The notes under the pieces are model-generated. The model saw only the letters and a program-made list of their open reading frames with translations. It made no database searches and had not been told where the DNA came from. Source: Methylacidiphilum sp. (GTDB lineage Bacteria; Verrucomicrobiota; Verrucomicrobiia; CAIQCK01). From it: a stretch of DNA of 21,517 bases. Both the position numbers and the translations under genes were made by a program. Positions 6,829-14,098 of the stretch are shown here, piece by piece. The stretch covers positions 1-21,517 of the forward strand of contig DYDC01000010.1 of NCBI GenBank assembly GCA_020718125.1, written 5' to 3'. Position 1 is the first letter of the stretch. Each line of letters begins with the position of its first letter.

Positions 6829-8102
6829 AAAGCGCGATGCGAACATTTTGGAGCGCGGGGGCTGTCCTGGTGATCGCCACGGTGAGCACCAATGTGGCCG
6901 CCTACATCCTTCAGGCAGTGCTGGCGCGCTGGCTCTCCGACGATGATTTCGGCGCCTTGAAGTGGGGCTATGACTGGATCAGTTACGTGCTGACACCGGT
7001 GCTGGCTTTGCAGCTCGCGATGACACGCTACGCGGCGGTGTTCCACGCGCAAGAGGACGCCGATGCGGTGGCGGCGCTGGCGTGGCGGGCGACGCGGCGG
7101 CTGGCGTGGTATGCCGGGGCGTTTGTGGTGTTCGTGGCGGCGGCGCATTCCTGGCTGGTGATGGGATTTCGTTTGGAGCAGAAACCGGCGCTCTTGTGGG
7201 TGGCGGCCGGGCTGGTGGTGATCCAACTGGCCGGTCCCGTGACGGGTTCGCTGTTGCAGGGCCTGCAACGGTTCAAGTGGCTGGCGGCGGTGTATCTGGT
7301 GCAGGGGTGGGGGCGGGTCGTCTTCGGGCTGGCGCTGGCCGCGGCGGGGTTTGGCGCGGTGGGGGTGATGTCGGGGTTGTTGCTGGCGATGGTGGCGGGC
7401 ACGGCGCTGTCGTTGTGGGCGCTGCGGTGCTTCTGGCATCATCGCAAGGCCGACCACTCGGTGCTCGATACGCGGCCGGTCTATAACTACTTCTGGCCGG
7501 CGCTGGTGGTCAGTTTCAGCATGGCCACCATCGGCGTGGTGGACATGAGCTACGTGCGCCACTACTTCGAGCCGGAGATTTCAGGGCAATACAGCAAGGC
7601 CAAGATCGTCGCCCAGGTGTTCGTCTTCCTGGTTCAGCCGCTGTCCACCGTGCTTTTCCCGAGGGCTGCCGGGGACACAACGCTGGGCGCCGGCGAAACC
7701 CGGCGCCTGCTCTGGCACGCGCTGGGCGTCACGGGGGCCATCGGCCTGGTGGCGGGCGTCACGTGCACGTTGTGGCCGTGGCTGCCGGTGCGCCTGCTGA
7801 CGGGGCCGGGAAACACGCTGGCGGAAACGATCGTGGCGCCGTTTGTGTGGGCGCTGGTGCCGCTTGGACTGGCGGTGCTGCCGATGCAGTTTTTTCTGGC
7901 GCGGGCGGAGTTCCGGCGGTTGCTGCCGCCGATGGGGTTGCTGGTGGTGGCGTATCCGGCCGGCCTGTGGCTGGCCCTAAAGTGCTGGCCGTATCCGATG
8001 GCGCCGGAGATCCGCCTGATGGCGGTGCTGGGGGTCACGGCCGCGGCGGGACTGGCGGCGTTGGGAACCTCGGTCTGGAGCCTGTGGCATGTCGAACGCT
8101 AA
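6825..8102 (+). CDS. Wzx-like polysaccharide/lipid-linked oligosaccharide flippase
   Basis: A 425-residue very hydrophobic protein with about 11-12 predicted transmembrane segments, in the MATE/MVF-like polysaccharide biosynthesis group. The N-terminus shows the usual opening of these flippases: a first helix (about 8-30) ending in LQAVLARWLSDDDFG, where a protein of the oligosaccharide-flippase type typically has a short amphipathic turn before helix 2. A later SGQYSKAKIVAQVFVFLVQPL resembles the helix 7-8 region with its conserved Y-x2-A pattern. The start overlaps the upstream GT2 stop (ATGA at 6825-6828) and the end overlaps the next gene by 14 bases. Role: moving a polyprenyl- or lipid-linked glycan across the inner membrane. 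No polymerase (Wzy) or ligase is in the window. Identity rests on hydropathy and local resemblance rather than catalytic motifs. Confidence 0.8.
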   Translation: MKSAMRTFWSAGAVLVIATVSTNVAAYILQAVLARWLSDDDFGALKWGYDWISYVLTPVLALQLAMTRYAAVFHAQEDADAVAALAWRATRRLAWYAGAFVVFVAAAHSWLVMGFRLEQKPALLWVAAGLVVIQLAGPVTGSLLQGLQRFKWLAAVYLVQGWGRVVFGLALAAAGFGAVGVMSGLLLAMVAGTALSLWALRCFWHHRKADHSVLDTRPVYNYFWPALVVSFSMATIGVVDMSYVRHYFEPEISGQYSKAKIVAQVFVFLVQPLSTVLFPRAAGDTTLGAGETRRLLWHALGVTGAIGLVAGVTCTLWPWLPVRLLTGPGNTLAETIVAPFVWALVPLGLAVLPMQFFLARAEFRRLLPPMGLLVVAYPAGLWLALKCWPYPMAPEIRLMAVLGVTAAAGLAALGTSVWSLWHVER

Positions 8103-9801
8103 CCCCCAACTCAGCGTCATCCTGCCGGCCTTCAAGGAAGGCGCGCACATCTTCGACAACATCGGCAAGGTGCGAGCGCAGTTTGCGGGGAAGTTCTCCT
8201 TCGAGATCGTCGCGGTGGACGACGGCAGCCCGGACAACACGTTTGCGGAGATCCAGCGCGCGGCGCAACAGTGGCCGGAGGTGCGGGCGGTGCGGCTCAA
8301 GCACAACGCCGGCAAGGGCGAGGCGCTCAAGCGCGGCTTCAAGGCGGCGCGCGGCGAACGGGTCGCCTTCCTCGACGCCGACCTCGACATCCCGCCGTCG
8401 CAGGTCGAGGCGCTGATGGCCGGGATGGACCGGGCCGGCGTGGACGTGGTGATCGGCTCGAAACGGCACCCGCAGTCGGACGTTGACTACCCGTGGCACC
8501 GGCGGATCGTCAGCGGGGTTTACTACCTGCTGATCAAGCTGATGTTCGGCCTGCCGTTGCGGGACACGCAGACCGGCGTGAAGCTCTTCAAGCGCGCCGC
8601 GCTGGCGGATTGTTTCCCGCGCATCCTGGTGAAGGCGTTCGCGTTCGACATCGAGCTGCTGGCGGTGCTGCACGCGCGCGGCTACTCGATCGCGGACGCG
8701 CCGGTGGTGATCGAGTTTCGCGGGCAGCTCGGGATGTTCCGGCCGCGGGCCGTCTGGGACATTTTCACGTCCACGCTGTCGGTGTTCTACCGGATGAGGT
8801 TGTTGCGATACTACGACGCCTATCAGCCAAAAACGGCGCCGGAGCCGCCCCCTCGGGTCAGCATCGTCGTCGCGGTCAAGAGCGACAACCCGCATCTCCG
8901 GCAGTGCATCGAACATTGCCTCGGCCTGGAATACGACGACTTCGAGATCGTGGTGCTGCCGGACGACCCGTTCACCTGCGACGACCCGCGCGTGCGGATC
9001 ATCACGACCGGCCCGATGCGGCCCGCCGAGAAACGCAACCTCGGCTTCCGCAAGGCCACCGGCAGCATCATCGCGTTCCTCGACGACGACGCGTATCCGG
9101 ATTTCCACTGGCTGGAAGAGGCGGTCGGCAACTTCACCCGCCCGGAAGTCGGCGCGGTGGGCGGCCCCGGCGTGACGCCGCCGGACGACCCGCTCCTGGC
9201 CAAGGTCAGCGGACACATTTACGAGGCGTGGATCGTCAGCGGGCATTACCGCTACCGCTACGTCGTGGACCGGATGAGGGAGGTGGACGATTTTCCGAGC
9301 TGCAACCTGATCGTGCGCAAGGAGACGCTGGAGAAGATCGGCGGCTTCGGCACCAACTTCTGGCCGGGCGAGGACACCGAGATGTGCCTGCAAATCACCA
9401 AGACGCTCGGCCAGAAAATCATCTACGACCCGCGCGTGGAGGTCTATCATCACCGCCGACCGTCGCTGGTCCGGCACATCCAGCAACTGGCCAACTACGG
9501 CCTGCACCGCGGCTACTTCGCCAAGAAATTCCCGCAAACTTCGTTGCGGCTGGCGTATTTCCTGCCGAGCGCCGTCAGCCTGTGGCTGCTGCTCGGCTGG
9601 CTGACACTGTGGCTGCCCGCGCCGTGGGTCGGCTGGCTCTGGATCGTGACGACAGCGGGCTATCTGTTGCTGGCGGCGGCGTCCAGTGTCTCCACCAACC
9701 CGATTTTGTTTTTGCTCACGTTTGCGGGTATTGTCGCCTCGCACCTGGCCTACGGACTGAGTTTCATCCGCGGGCTGCTGACGACAAAGATGGATCACTG
9801 A
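8089..9801 (+). CDS. Fused GT2-GT2 membrane glycosyltransferase
   Basis: A 570-residue protein with two GT-A domains in tandem. Domain 1 (about 7-240) is of the polyprenyl-phosphate sugar synthase type: LPAFKEGAH, VAVDDGSPDN (Asp44-45), DAD (96-98), VIGSKRHP (121-128), DTQTGVKLFKR (159-169). A proline-rich linker (PKTAPEPPPR, 247-256) leads to domain 2 (about 257-480), with DDD (332-334), GGPGVTPPDDP, SCNLIVRKETLEKIGGF and GEDTE (427-431). Three hydrophobic segments end the protein (488-510, 513-533, 538-562). This is the same order as the separate genes at 5120 and 5851. ATG at 8089 has GGAG eight bases upstream (8077-8080), inside the flippase gene. Domain 2 lacks a clean VDDGS motif (VVLPDDPFTCDD). 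One protein may load a lipid carrier and use it, but the donor sugars are unknown. Confidence 0.88.
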   Translation: MSNANPQLSVILPAFKEGAHIFDNIGKVRAQFAGKFSFEIVAVDDGSPDNTFAEIQRAAQQWPEVRAVRLKHNAGKGEALKRGFKAARGERVAFLDADLDIPPSQVEALMAGMDRAGVDVVIGSKRHPQSDVDYPWHRRIVSGVYYLLIKLMFGLPLRDTQTGVKLFKRAALADCFPRILVKAFAFDIELLAVLHARGYSIADAPVVIEFRGQLGMFRPRAVWDIFTSTLSVFYRMRLLRYYDAYQPKTAPEPPPRVSIVVAVKSDNPHLRQCIEHCLGLEYDDFEIVVLPDDPFTCDDPRVRIITTGPMRPAEKRNLGFRKATGSIIAFLDDDAYPDFHWLEEAVGNFTRPEVGAVGGPGVTPPDDPLLAKVSGHIYEAWIVSGHYRYRYVVDRMREVDDFPSCNLIVRKETLEKIGGFGTNFWPGEDTEMCLQITKTLGQKIIYDPRVEVYHHRRPSLVRHIQQLANYGLHRGYFAKKFPQTSLRLAYFLPSAVSLWLLLGWLTLWLPAPWVGWLWIVTTAGYLLLAAASSVSTNPILFLLTFAGIVASHLAYGLSFIRGLLTTKMDH

Positions 9802-11402
9802 TGAAGATTTGGATCGGCTATCCACCGCTGCCCGACCCCAAGGGCGTCCCGTTGATTTCCCAGAACCGCCAGTTCCAGTGGTTCAACGACCCCACCTTCA
9901 TCTACCCGGTCATCCCCGCCTACGCCGCCACGGTGCTCAAGCGCGCCGGCTACGACACGCTCTGGGAGGACGGCGTCGCCCAGCGCGACTCGGTCGAGGC
10001 CTACGAGAAACGCTTCGCGGACGCCGCGCCGGACGTGGTCGCGTTCGAGGTCAAGACGCCGGTCGTCAAGCGCGTGTGGAAGGCGATTGACCGGATGAAG
10101 GCGCTCCGGCCACAGACGAAGTTCGTGCTCATGGGCGACCACATCACCGCGCTGCCGGAGGAATCGCTCATCGAGTGCGACGTGGACTACTGCCTCACCG
10201 GCGGCGATTTCGATTTCTCGCTGCTGAACCTCGTCGGCCACCTGTCGAAAGGCGACCCGCTGGAGCCGGGCGTCTATTTCTGGCGCGACAACGCCGCGCG
10301 CGCCGGGGCGCGACAGTTTCGCGGACGATCCACCGAGATGGAGCTGTGGGAAAAGGCGCAGGCGGCGCGAGAGAAAGGCGCGCCGTGGGTGGACGGCATG
10401 GTCTGCACCGGCGCGTTCGGGCCGTTGAAACACGACCTCACCGGCCTGCCGATGATTGACCGCGAGATGTCGAAGTGGAAGCTCTACGCCTACGACAATG
10501 GCAACTTCAAATACCTGCCCGGCGCCTACACGATGGTCGGCCGCGACTGCTGGTGGGGCCGGTGCTCGTTCTGCTCGTGGACCACGACGTTCACCAACTT
10601 CCGCTCCCAGACGCCGAAGCAGCTTCTCGCCGAGGTCGAACACCTCGTCGGCCTCGGCGTGCGCGAGATCTTCGACGACAGCGGCACGTTCCCCGCCGGC
10701 AAGTGGCTGCGCGAGTTCTGCACGGGCATGGTCGAGCGCGGCCTCCACAAGAAGGTCGTCATGGGCTGCAACATGATTCCCGGCGTGCTCGACCAGGAGC
10801 ACTACGACCTCATGGGCAAGGCCAACTTCCGCTTCGTGCTCTACGGCCTCGAGTCCGCCACGCAGTCCACGCTCGACCGCATCCACAAACTCGGCCGCGC
10901 CGACAAGCTGGAGGAATCCATGCGCCGCGCCAAGAAAGCCGGTCTGGAGCCGCACGTCACCTGCATGGTCGGCTACCCGTGGGAGAGCGAGGAAGAGGCG
11001 CTGCGCACCATCAACCTCACCAAATCGCTTTTCCAAAAGGGCTGCATCGAGACGTTGCAGGCCACCGTCGTCATGCCGTATCCCGGCACGCCATTGTTCG
11101 CCGACTGCATGAGACAGGGCCTGCTGCGCACGCTCGACTGGGACGAATACGACATGCGCATCCCGATCATGAAGTGCCCCATGACCGACCAGCGCCTGCT
11201 GGAGATCACGCAGGGCATCTACACGAGCTTCCTGACGCCGAAATACGTCCTGCGCAAACTCGCCAGCCTCCGCTCCTGGGACGACATCAAGTTCGCCACC
11301 CGCGCTGGCGTGAAAGTCCTCGGCCACCTCGCCGACTTCAACTTCCTCGGCATCGGCTCCAAACAGCGCAAGAAGGCGATGGAGCAGAACAAGCAGCACT
11401 AG
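9801..11402 (+). CDS. Radical SAM protein with N-terminal B12-binding-like domain
   Basis: A 533-residue protein. Residues about 1-150 resemble the cobalamin-binding Rossmann domain of class B radical SAM enzymes (IWIGYPPLP, a strand-helix series with PDVVAFEVKTP and KFVLMGDHITALPEE). After a linker the radical SAM core begins: GRDCWWGRCSFCSW at 247-260 holds the three cysteines for the 4Fe-4S cluster (250, 255, 258), then FDDSGTF (291-297), LYGLES (347-352), and TCMVGYPWESEEEA. The spacing is C-x4-C-x2-C, one residue longer than the usual C-x3-C-x2-C. Such enzymes make methylations, ring closures or other carbon-centred changes on lipids, sugars or peptides. As the last gene of the glycosyltransferase/flippase operon (TGATG overlap at 9799-9803), it probably modifies the same glycan or lipid. 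A hopanoid or RiPP role is less likely, as no partner genes are present. Confidence 0.88.
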   Translation: MKIWIGYPPLPDPKGVPLISQNRQFQWFNDPTFIYPVIPAYAATVLKRAGYDTLWEDGVAQRDSVEAYEKRFADAAPDVVAFEVKTPVVKRVWKAIDRMKALRPQTKFVLMGDHITALPEESLIECDVDYCLTGGDFDFSLLNLVGHLSKGDPLEPGVYFWRDNAARAGARQFRGRSTEMELWEKAQAAREKGAPWVDGMVCTGAFGPLKHDLTGLPMIDREMSKWKLYAYDNGNFKYLPGAYTMVGRDCWWGRCSFCSWTTTFTNFRSQTPKQLLAEVEHLVGLGVREIFDDSGTFPAGKWLREFCTGMVERGLHKKVVMGCNMIPGVLDQEHYDLMGKANFRFVLYGLESATQSTLDRIHKLGRADKLEESMRRAKKAGLEPHVTCMVGYPWESEEEALRTINLTKSLFQKGCIETLQATVVMPYPGTPLFADCMRQGLLRTLDWDEYDMRIPIMKCPMTDQRLLEITQGIYTSFLTPKYVLRKLASLRSWDDIKFATRAGVKVLGHLADFNFLGIGSKQRKKAMEQNKQH

Positions 11403-11435
11403 CCGTCATCGTCCACCGAACCGGCGATTGTCCGT

Positions 11436-11939
11436 TCAGGGAACTTCTCCCGCTGCCGCCAACGCGCGCGCTAACAGATCGTCGCTGATACGAAAGCTGT
11501 GCCTCTGCCTCAGTTCCGTCAGAATGGGTTTGACCGCTGGAACAAGCCCGGCCCCTTTCGCTCGCAGCAGAATGCCCAGTGTGCCAATCGGCTTCAACCC
11601 AAGATGCCCGGCAATCTCGCGACCGTCGCTTTCGTCCATCAACAATCCAGCCGCCCCGATCTCCAACGCAAGGGCGATGGCTTGAGACTCCCCCTCATCC
11701 AGCAGCGAACGCAGCCAGCCGTCCAACGGTGTCGCGGCCGGCGTCTTCACTTGCATCCAACCGTCCACGACCGCCTGCCCCGCCTCCGCCGCGCCCGGCA
11801 ATGAGGGCTGCGCTTGGGTGACTTCCTGAAAGACCTTGGTGGGAACAACAACACTGCCGTAGAGATGCCGCAACAGATAGAAACGGCCCGCTGCCGCGAG
11901 GAAGATCAGCGGCGAAGCATCACTGACGACCAGTGGCAT
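11436..11939 (-). CDS. DUF3368 PIN-like toxin of a UPF0175/DUF3368 module
   Basis: A 167-residue PIN-fold protein of the DUF3368 type. Acidic positions for a metal-dependent RNase site are visible: Asp7 in VVSDASPLIFLA, Glu39 in VFQEV, LDEGES (Asp81, Glu82, Glu84) and LLMDESDGRE (Asp102, Asp105). The C-terminal HSFRISDDLLARALAAAGE is typical of the family. The ATG at 11937-11939 lies inside the end of the UPF0175 gene (20-base overlap), without its own Shine-Dalgarno, so translation is probably coupled and the toxin made after its antitoxin. It converges on the radical SAM gene with 33 bases between stops. RNase activity is inferred from the fold; family members are mostly untested as far as I know. 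Confidence 0.85.
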   Translation of the reverse strand: MPLVVSDASPLIFLAAAGRFYLLRHLYGSVVVPTKVFQEVTQAQPSLPGAAEAGQAVVDGWMQVKTPAATPLDGWLRSLLDEGESQAIALALEIGAAGLLMDESDGREIAGHLGLKPIGTLGILLRAKGAGLVPAVKPILTELRQRHSFRISDDLLARALAAAGEVP

Positions 11940-12177
11940 GGGTGAGGTCCGCGCTTAGATCGCTCTCCGTGTAGTGCATCGGCACGCCGCGCCGCGCCAG
12001 CACCTGGTTCAACTCCCACCGCGAAAGACCGGCCATCTCCGCCGCCTTGCCAAGGCCGAGAATCTGCTGGGCATACAGCGCCACAGCCAGCTCCAGCCTC
12101 AACCGCGCCTGCACCTCCGGCGCCGGCAAGTGCATTGCCTCGGTCACTTCGCCCGGTATTTCCAACGTTACGTTCAC
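11920..12177 (-). CDS. UPF0175-family antitoxin
   Basis: An 85-residue protein of the UPF0175 family: VTLEIPGEVTEAM at the N-terminus, a helix with RLRLELAVALYAQQILGLGKAAEMAGLSRWELNQVLARRGV (helix-turn-helix-like, quoted region split across about residues 28-66), then MHYTESDLSADL. These small proteins are the usual partners of DUF3368 PIN proteins, as here. The start is GTG at 12175-12177, chosen because a good promoter ends six bases upstream (12184-12212) and the protein begins at the family N-terminus. The frame stays open much further upstream, but those residues do not look like the family. Transcription of antitoxin then toxin from one promoter fits autoregulated toxin-antitoxin operons. 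Confidence 0.8.
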   Translation of the reverse strand: MNVTLEIPGEVTEAMHLPAPEVQARLRLELAVALYAQQILGLGKAAEMAGLSRWELNQVLARRGVPMHYTESDLSADLTHATGRQ

Positions 12178-12183
12178 GCCGCA

Positions 12184-12212
12184 ACGATAGGTGACAAGCC
12201 GGCCTTTTTCAA
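12184..12212 (-). promoter_or_regulatory. Promoter of the UPF0175/DUF3368 module, near-leaderless
   Basis: On the minus strand TTGAAA (12207-12212), a 17-base spacer, TATCGT (12184-12189), then six bases to the GTG at 12175-12177. The spacing would put the transcription start at or next to the GTG, and no Shine-Dalgarno is present. Confidence 0.5.
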
Positions 12213-12323
12213 TGCAACTCTTTACGCCGTTGCCCTCAACCATCCGTCTCCGCACGCCCCTTCCTCGGCTCAGCGCGCCGCACCCACCGCCACCCAAAAC
12301 CGCAGCGGTCACGAGGCATCGCC

Positions 12324-12731
12324 TTACTTGGCCGCAGGCTGCAACAAGTTCAATTGCCGAATGCTGGCCGGCAGGACTGCGAAGTGAGGATCCTTGTGAA
12401 CCAGCGTAAGGTCGTTGGCGTGTGCAGTCGCCGCGATGAGAGTGTCGGCAAATGGGAAATAACCCGCGGCTTTGATCTCCAGCTCCCCTTGCAGAACCCG
12501 CTCGTCCGGCCAGAGCGTGGCCAGAGGCAACGCGCGGGCGTCGGTCATCTGCGCTCGGATGTCTGCCTCGGACAGCCCCAACGCCTTCAACCGTCCGTGA
12601 ACCTCCACCCACGTCGCGAAGCTCACCGCCGCCTCTCCCGGCCGGTCGAAAATCAACGACTCCACCGCTTCCGCCTCGGCTTCATCCAGCAAGAAAGCGA
12701 GCAGCGCGGTCGAATCCAGCAGCCACGTCAC
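12324..12731 (-). CDS. VapC-like PIN-domain toxin
   Basis: A 135-residue PIN-domain protein, the RNase toxin half of a VapBC pair. The acidic metal-binding residues are in the expected places: Asp6 in WLLDSTALLAFL, Glu43 in WVEVHGRL, Asp96 in PFADTLIAATA and Asp114 in LVHKDPHF. Length is typical for VapC. It starts with GTG at 12729-12731, overlapping the stop of the upstream VapB gene as GTGA, so translation is coupled. Likely cleaves tRNA or rRNA when unbound (family knowledge); the target cannot be read here. It lies 146 bases upstream of the UPF0175 gene on the same strand. Confidence 0.88.
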   Translation of the reverse strand: MTWLLDSTALLAFLLDEAEAEAVESLIFDRPGEAAVSFATWVEVHGRLKALGLSEADIRAQMTDARALPLATLWPDERVLQGELEIKAAGYFPFADTLIAATAHANDLTLVHKDPHFAVLPASIRQLNLLQPAAK

Positions 12732-12994
12732 AACCGGCCCTCCCGGCGGTCATTCTCCATCTCACGCCGTCGCTCTTCGACCTCCGCTTGATTGCGCCGT
12801 TCGGCGGGCAGCTTCCAAGCGCGTGCGCGCGCCCGAATCCGGCTGGCAAGTTCGCGGGACACCGGGAGGGGTTCGGCCACCAGCTTGCCGCCCGACAATT
12901 GCCAGTCCAGTTCCATCCCCTCGCGCAGACCGAGCGCGCGGAAAATGTCATCCGGTATCCGAACCAGTTTGCCCGATCTCACTGCCGTCTTCAT
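12728..12994 (-). CDS. VapB-like AbrB/MazE-family antitoxin
   Basis: An 88-residue antitoxin. The N-terminal half is a swapped-hairpin AbrB/MazE DNA-binding domain: MKTAVRSGKLVRIPDDIF, ALGLREGMELDW, GGKLVAEP. The C-terminal half is a charged helix (RIRARARAWKLPAERRNQ, then an Arg/Glu-rich tail) that would wrap the PIN toxin. The start at 12994 gives the standard family N-terminus; an in-frame TTG at 13012 would add MWHVRS and is less likely. Four-base overlap with the toxin gene. The complex should repress its own promoter, which would lie in the repeat-rich stretch upstream; I could not pick a clear promoter there. Confidence 0.82.
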   Translation of the reverse strand: MKTAVRSGKLVRIPDDIFRALGLREGMELDWQLSGGKLVAEPLPVSRELASRIRARARAWKLPAERRNQAEVEERRREMENDRREGRL

Positions 12995-13093
12995 GCTCCG
13001 AACGTGCCACAAGCCGCAAGATCAACCAAGCTTGAAAAATCCCCGGCAGTTACTTGCCGCCTCCCGCTTGCCACTTGCCAGCCCGCCGCATCC

Positions 13094-13122
13094 CTCCATC
13101 ACTCCACGACTCCAATACTCCA
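13094..13122 (+). repeat. Dispersed CTCCATCACTCC-type repeat, copy 1
   Basis: Built from CTCCATCACTCC, ACGACTCC, then AATACTCCA. The reverse complement of 19326-19348 shares CTCCATCACTCC and the 14-base ACTCCAATACTCCA, so it is a second copy in opposite orientation lacking the ACGACTCC insert. Confidence 0.75.
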
Positions 13123-13239
13123 ATCCCCCGCTTCCTCTCCGTCCATTCCTCGGCGCACAACGCCCACCGCCGTCCGAAAGCCACGGTTGGACATTCAGAT
13201 CCCAAGACCGTGGGAATCCCGATACCGGCTGAAGGAAAT

Positions 13240-13292
13240 GCCGGGGCGGGACGTTCGTCCCGCACTTGCGGGATTACCAACCCCGCCCCGGC
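13240..13292. repeat. Nested palindromic (REP-like) element
   Basis: Outer arms GCCGGGGCGGG (13240-13250) and CCCGCCCCGGC (13282-13292) match over 11 bp. A nested hairpin TCCCGC-ACTT-GCGGGA occupies 13258-13273. The whole could form a cruciform or a stable RNA stem. No coding capacity or obvious T tract. Confidence 0.75.
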
Positions 13293-13312
13293 GCCGCGTC
13301 TTCACTCCGCGT

Positions 13313-13336
13313 AGGACAGACGCTCCTGTCTGTCCT
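13313..13336. repeat. AGGACAGAC palindrome at the edge of a pseudogene
   Basis: AGGACAGAC-GCTCCT-GTCTGTCCT: a perfect 9-bp stem with a 6-base loop. Recognisable transporter coding sequence starts six bases downstream, so the element marks the truncation point of that gene. Confidence 0.8.
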
Positions 13337-13341
13337 CCACG

Positions 13342-14047
13342 ACGGCTGGCGGGGTGCTCATGGCCTGCGTGGGGATGCTTAACCCCCACGTGCCGGGCAT
13401 CACGGGCCACTTGATCGCGTGCAGCGTCACGCGCGCGCCCGCCTCGATGGTCATCGCCAAGCTGATGCTGCCGGAAATCGAAACGCCGGAGACGCCCGGC
13501 AACACGCGCATCGAAATCCCGCGCGTCAGCGTCAACGCCGTGGACGCGCTGGCAGTCGGCACAGCCGACGGCCCGAAGCTGGCGCTCAACATTGGCGCGA
13601 TGCTGATCGCGTTCCTGGCCATCGTGGCGATGGTGAACTGGGGCTTGAAGTGGATCGGCGCACACGTCTTTCACGCGTCCTTGAGCCTCCAGCCAATCTT
13701 CGGCCGGGTGTTTGCGCCGCTGGCGTGGATCATGGGCGTGCCGGCGCAGGATGTGACCCGCGTCGGGAGTTTGCCCGGCCAGAAGCTGACCTTGAACGAA
13801 TTTGTCGCCTACACCCACATGAGCCAGCGGATTGCGCAGGACAGCGCGTGGCTGACCGAGCGCGGGCGGCTCATCGCCTCCTCCACGCCGTGCGGCTTCG
13901 CCAACTTCGGCAGCGTCGGCATCACCATCGGCGGCTACAACGGGCTGGCGCCGGAGTGCCGGAGTGATCTCTCACACATCGCGTTGCGCGCTCATCGGCG
14001 GCACGCACACCACCCGCATGGCGGCCTGCATCGCGGGAATGTTGCTC
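13342..14047 (+). pseudogene. Concentrative nucleoside transporter (CNT/NupC-like), truncated and frameshifted
   Basis: The frame starting at 13342 encodes the C-terminal half of a CNT-family Na+ or H+ nucleoside symporter: GVLMACVGMLNPHVPGITGHLIA, then RAPASMVIAKLMLPE, DGPKLALNIGAMLIAF, LAPLAWIMGVP-like, KLTLNEFVAYTHM, CGFANFGSVGITIGGYNGLAPE and SDLSHIALRA (blocks quoted separately). The N-terminal half, with the first membrane helices and a start codon, is absent; homology begins beside a palindrome ending at 13336. Near 13986-13992 the frame breaks. The family sequence resumes in the next frame as LIGGTHTTRMAACIAGMLL, consistent with loss of a GC dinucleotide in a GCGCGC run or gain of one base. 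No stop follows the expected C-terminus. Two independent lesions make it non-functional. Confidence 0.85.
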
Positions 14048-14098
14048 CGACGCGAAGTTTCGGCGGGCGCGGCGACTGCGGAAGGGCAGGTGTTGCGT

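Larger units (their letters stand above)
12995..13341. other. Gene-free, repeat-rich stretch
   Basis: No convincing coding region on either strand; the short open frames here are low-complexity translations of repeats. It holds short CTTGCCA-type repeats (about 13050-13080), the CTCCATCACTCC repeat (13094-13122), a 7-bp inverted repeat CCACGGT/ACCGTGG (13181-13187 with 13207-13213), and the two strong palindromes listed separately. The minus-strand VapBC promoter should lie near 13000-13060. Confidence 0.7.

Noticed and set aside
8493..9800. N-terminal extension of the radical SAM frame to 969 residues
   Set aside because: Shadow of the fused GT2 gene; the protein begins naturally at ATG 9801.
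9801..11402. RiPP or hopanoid (HpnJ-like) radical SAM enzyme
   Set aside because: No precursor peptide, cyclase or hopanoid gene is nearby; the glycan operon context is a better guide.
11436..12994. Phage-defence island
   Set aside because: Only two ordinary toxin-antitoxin pairs are present, with no restriction, CBASS, retron or other defence genes.
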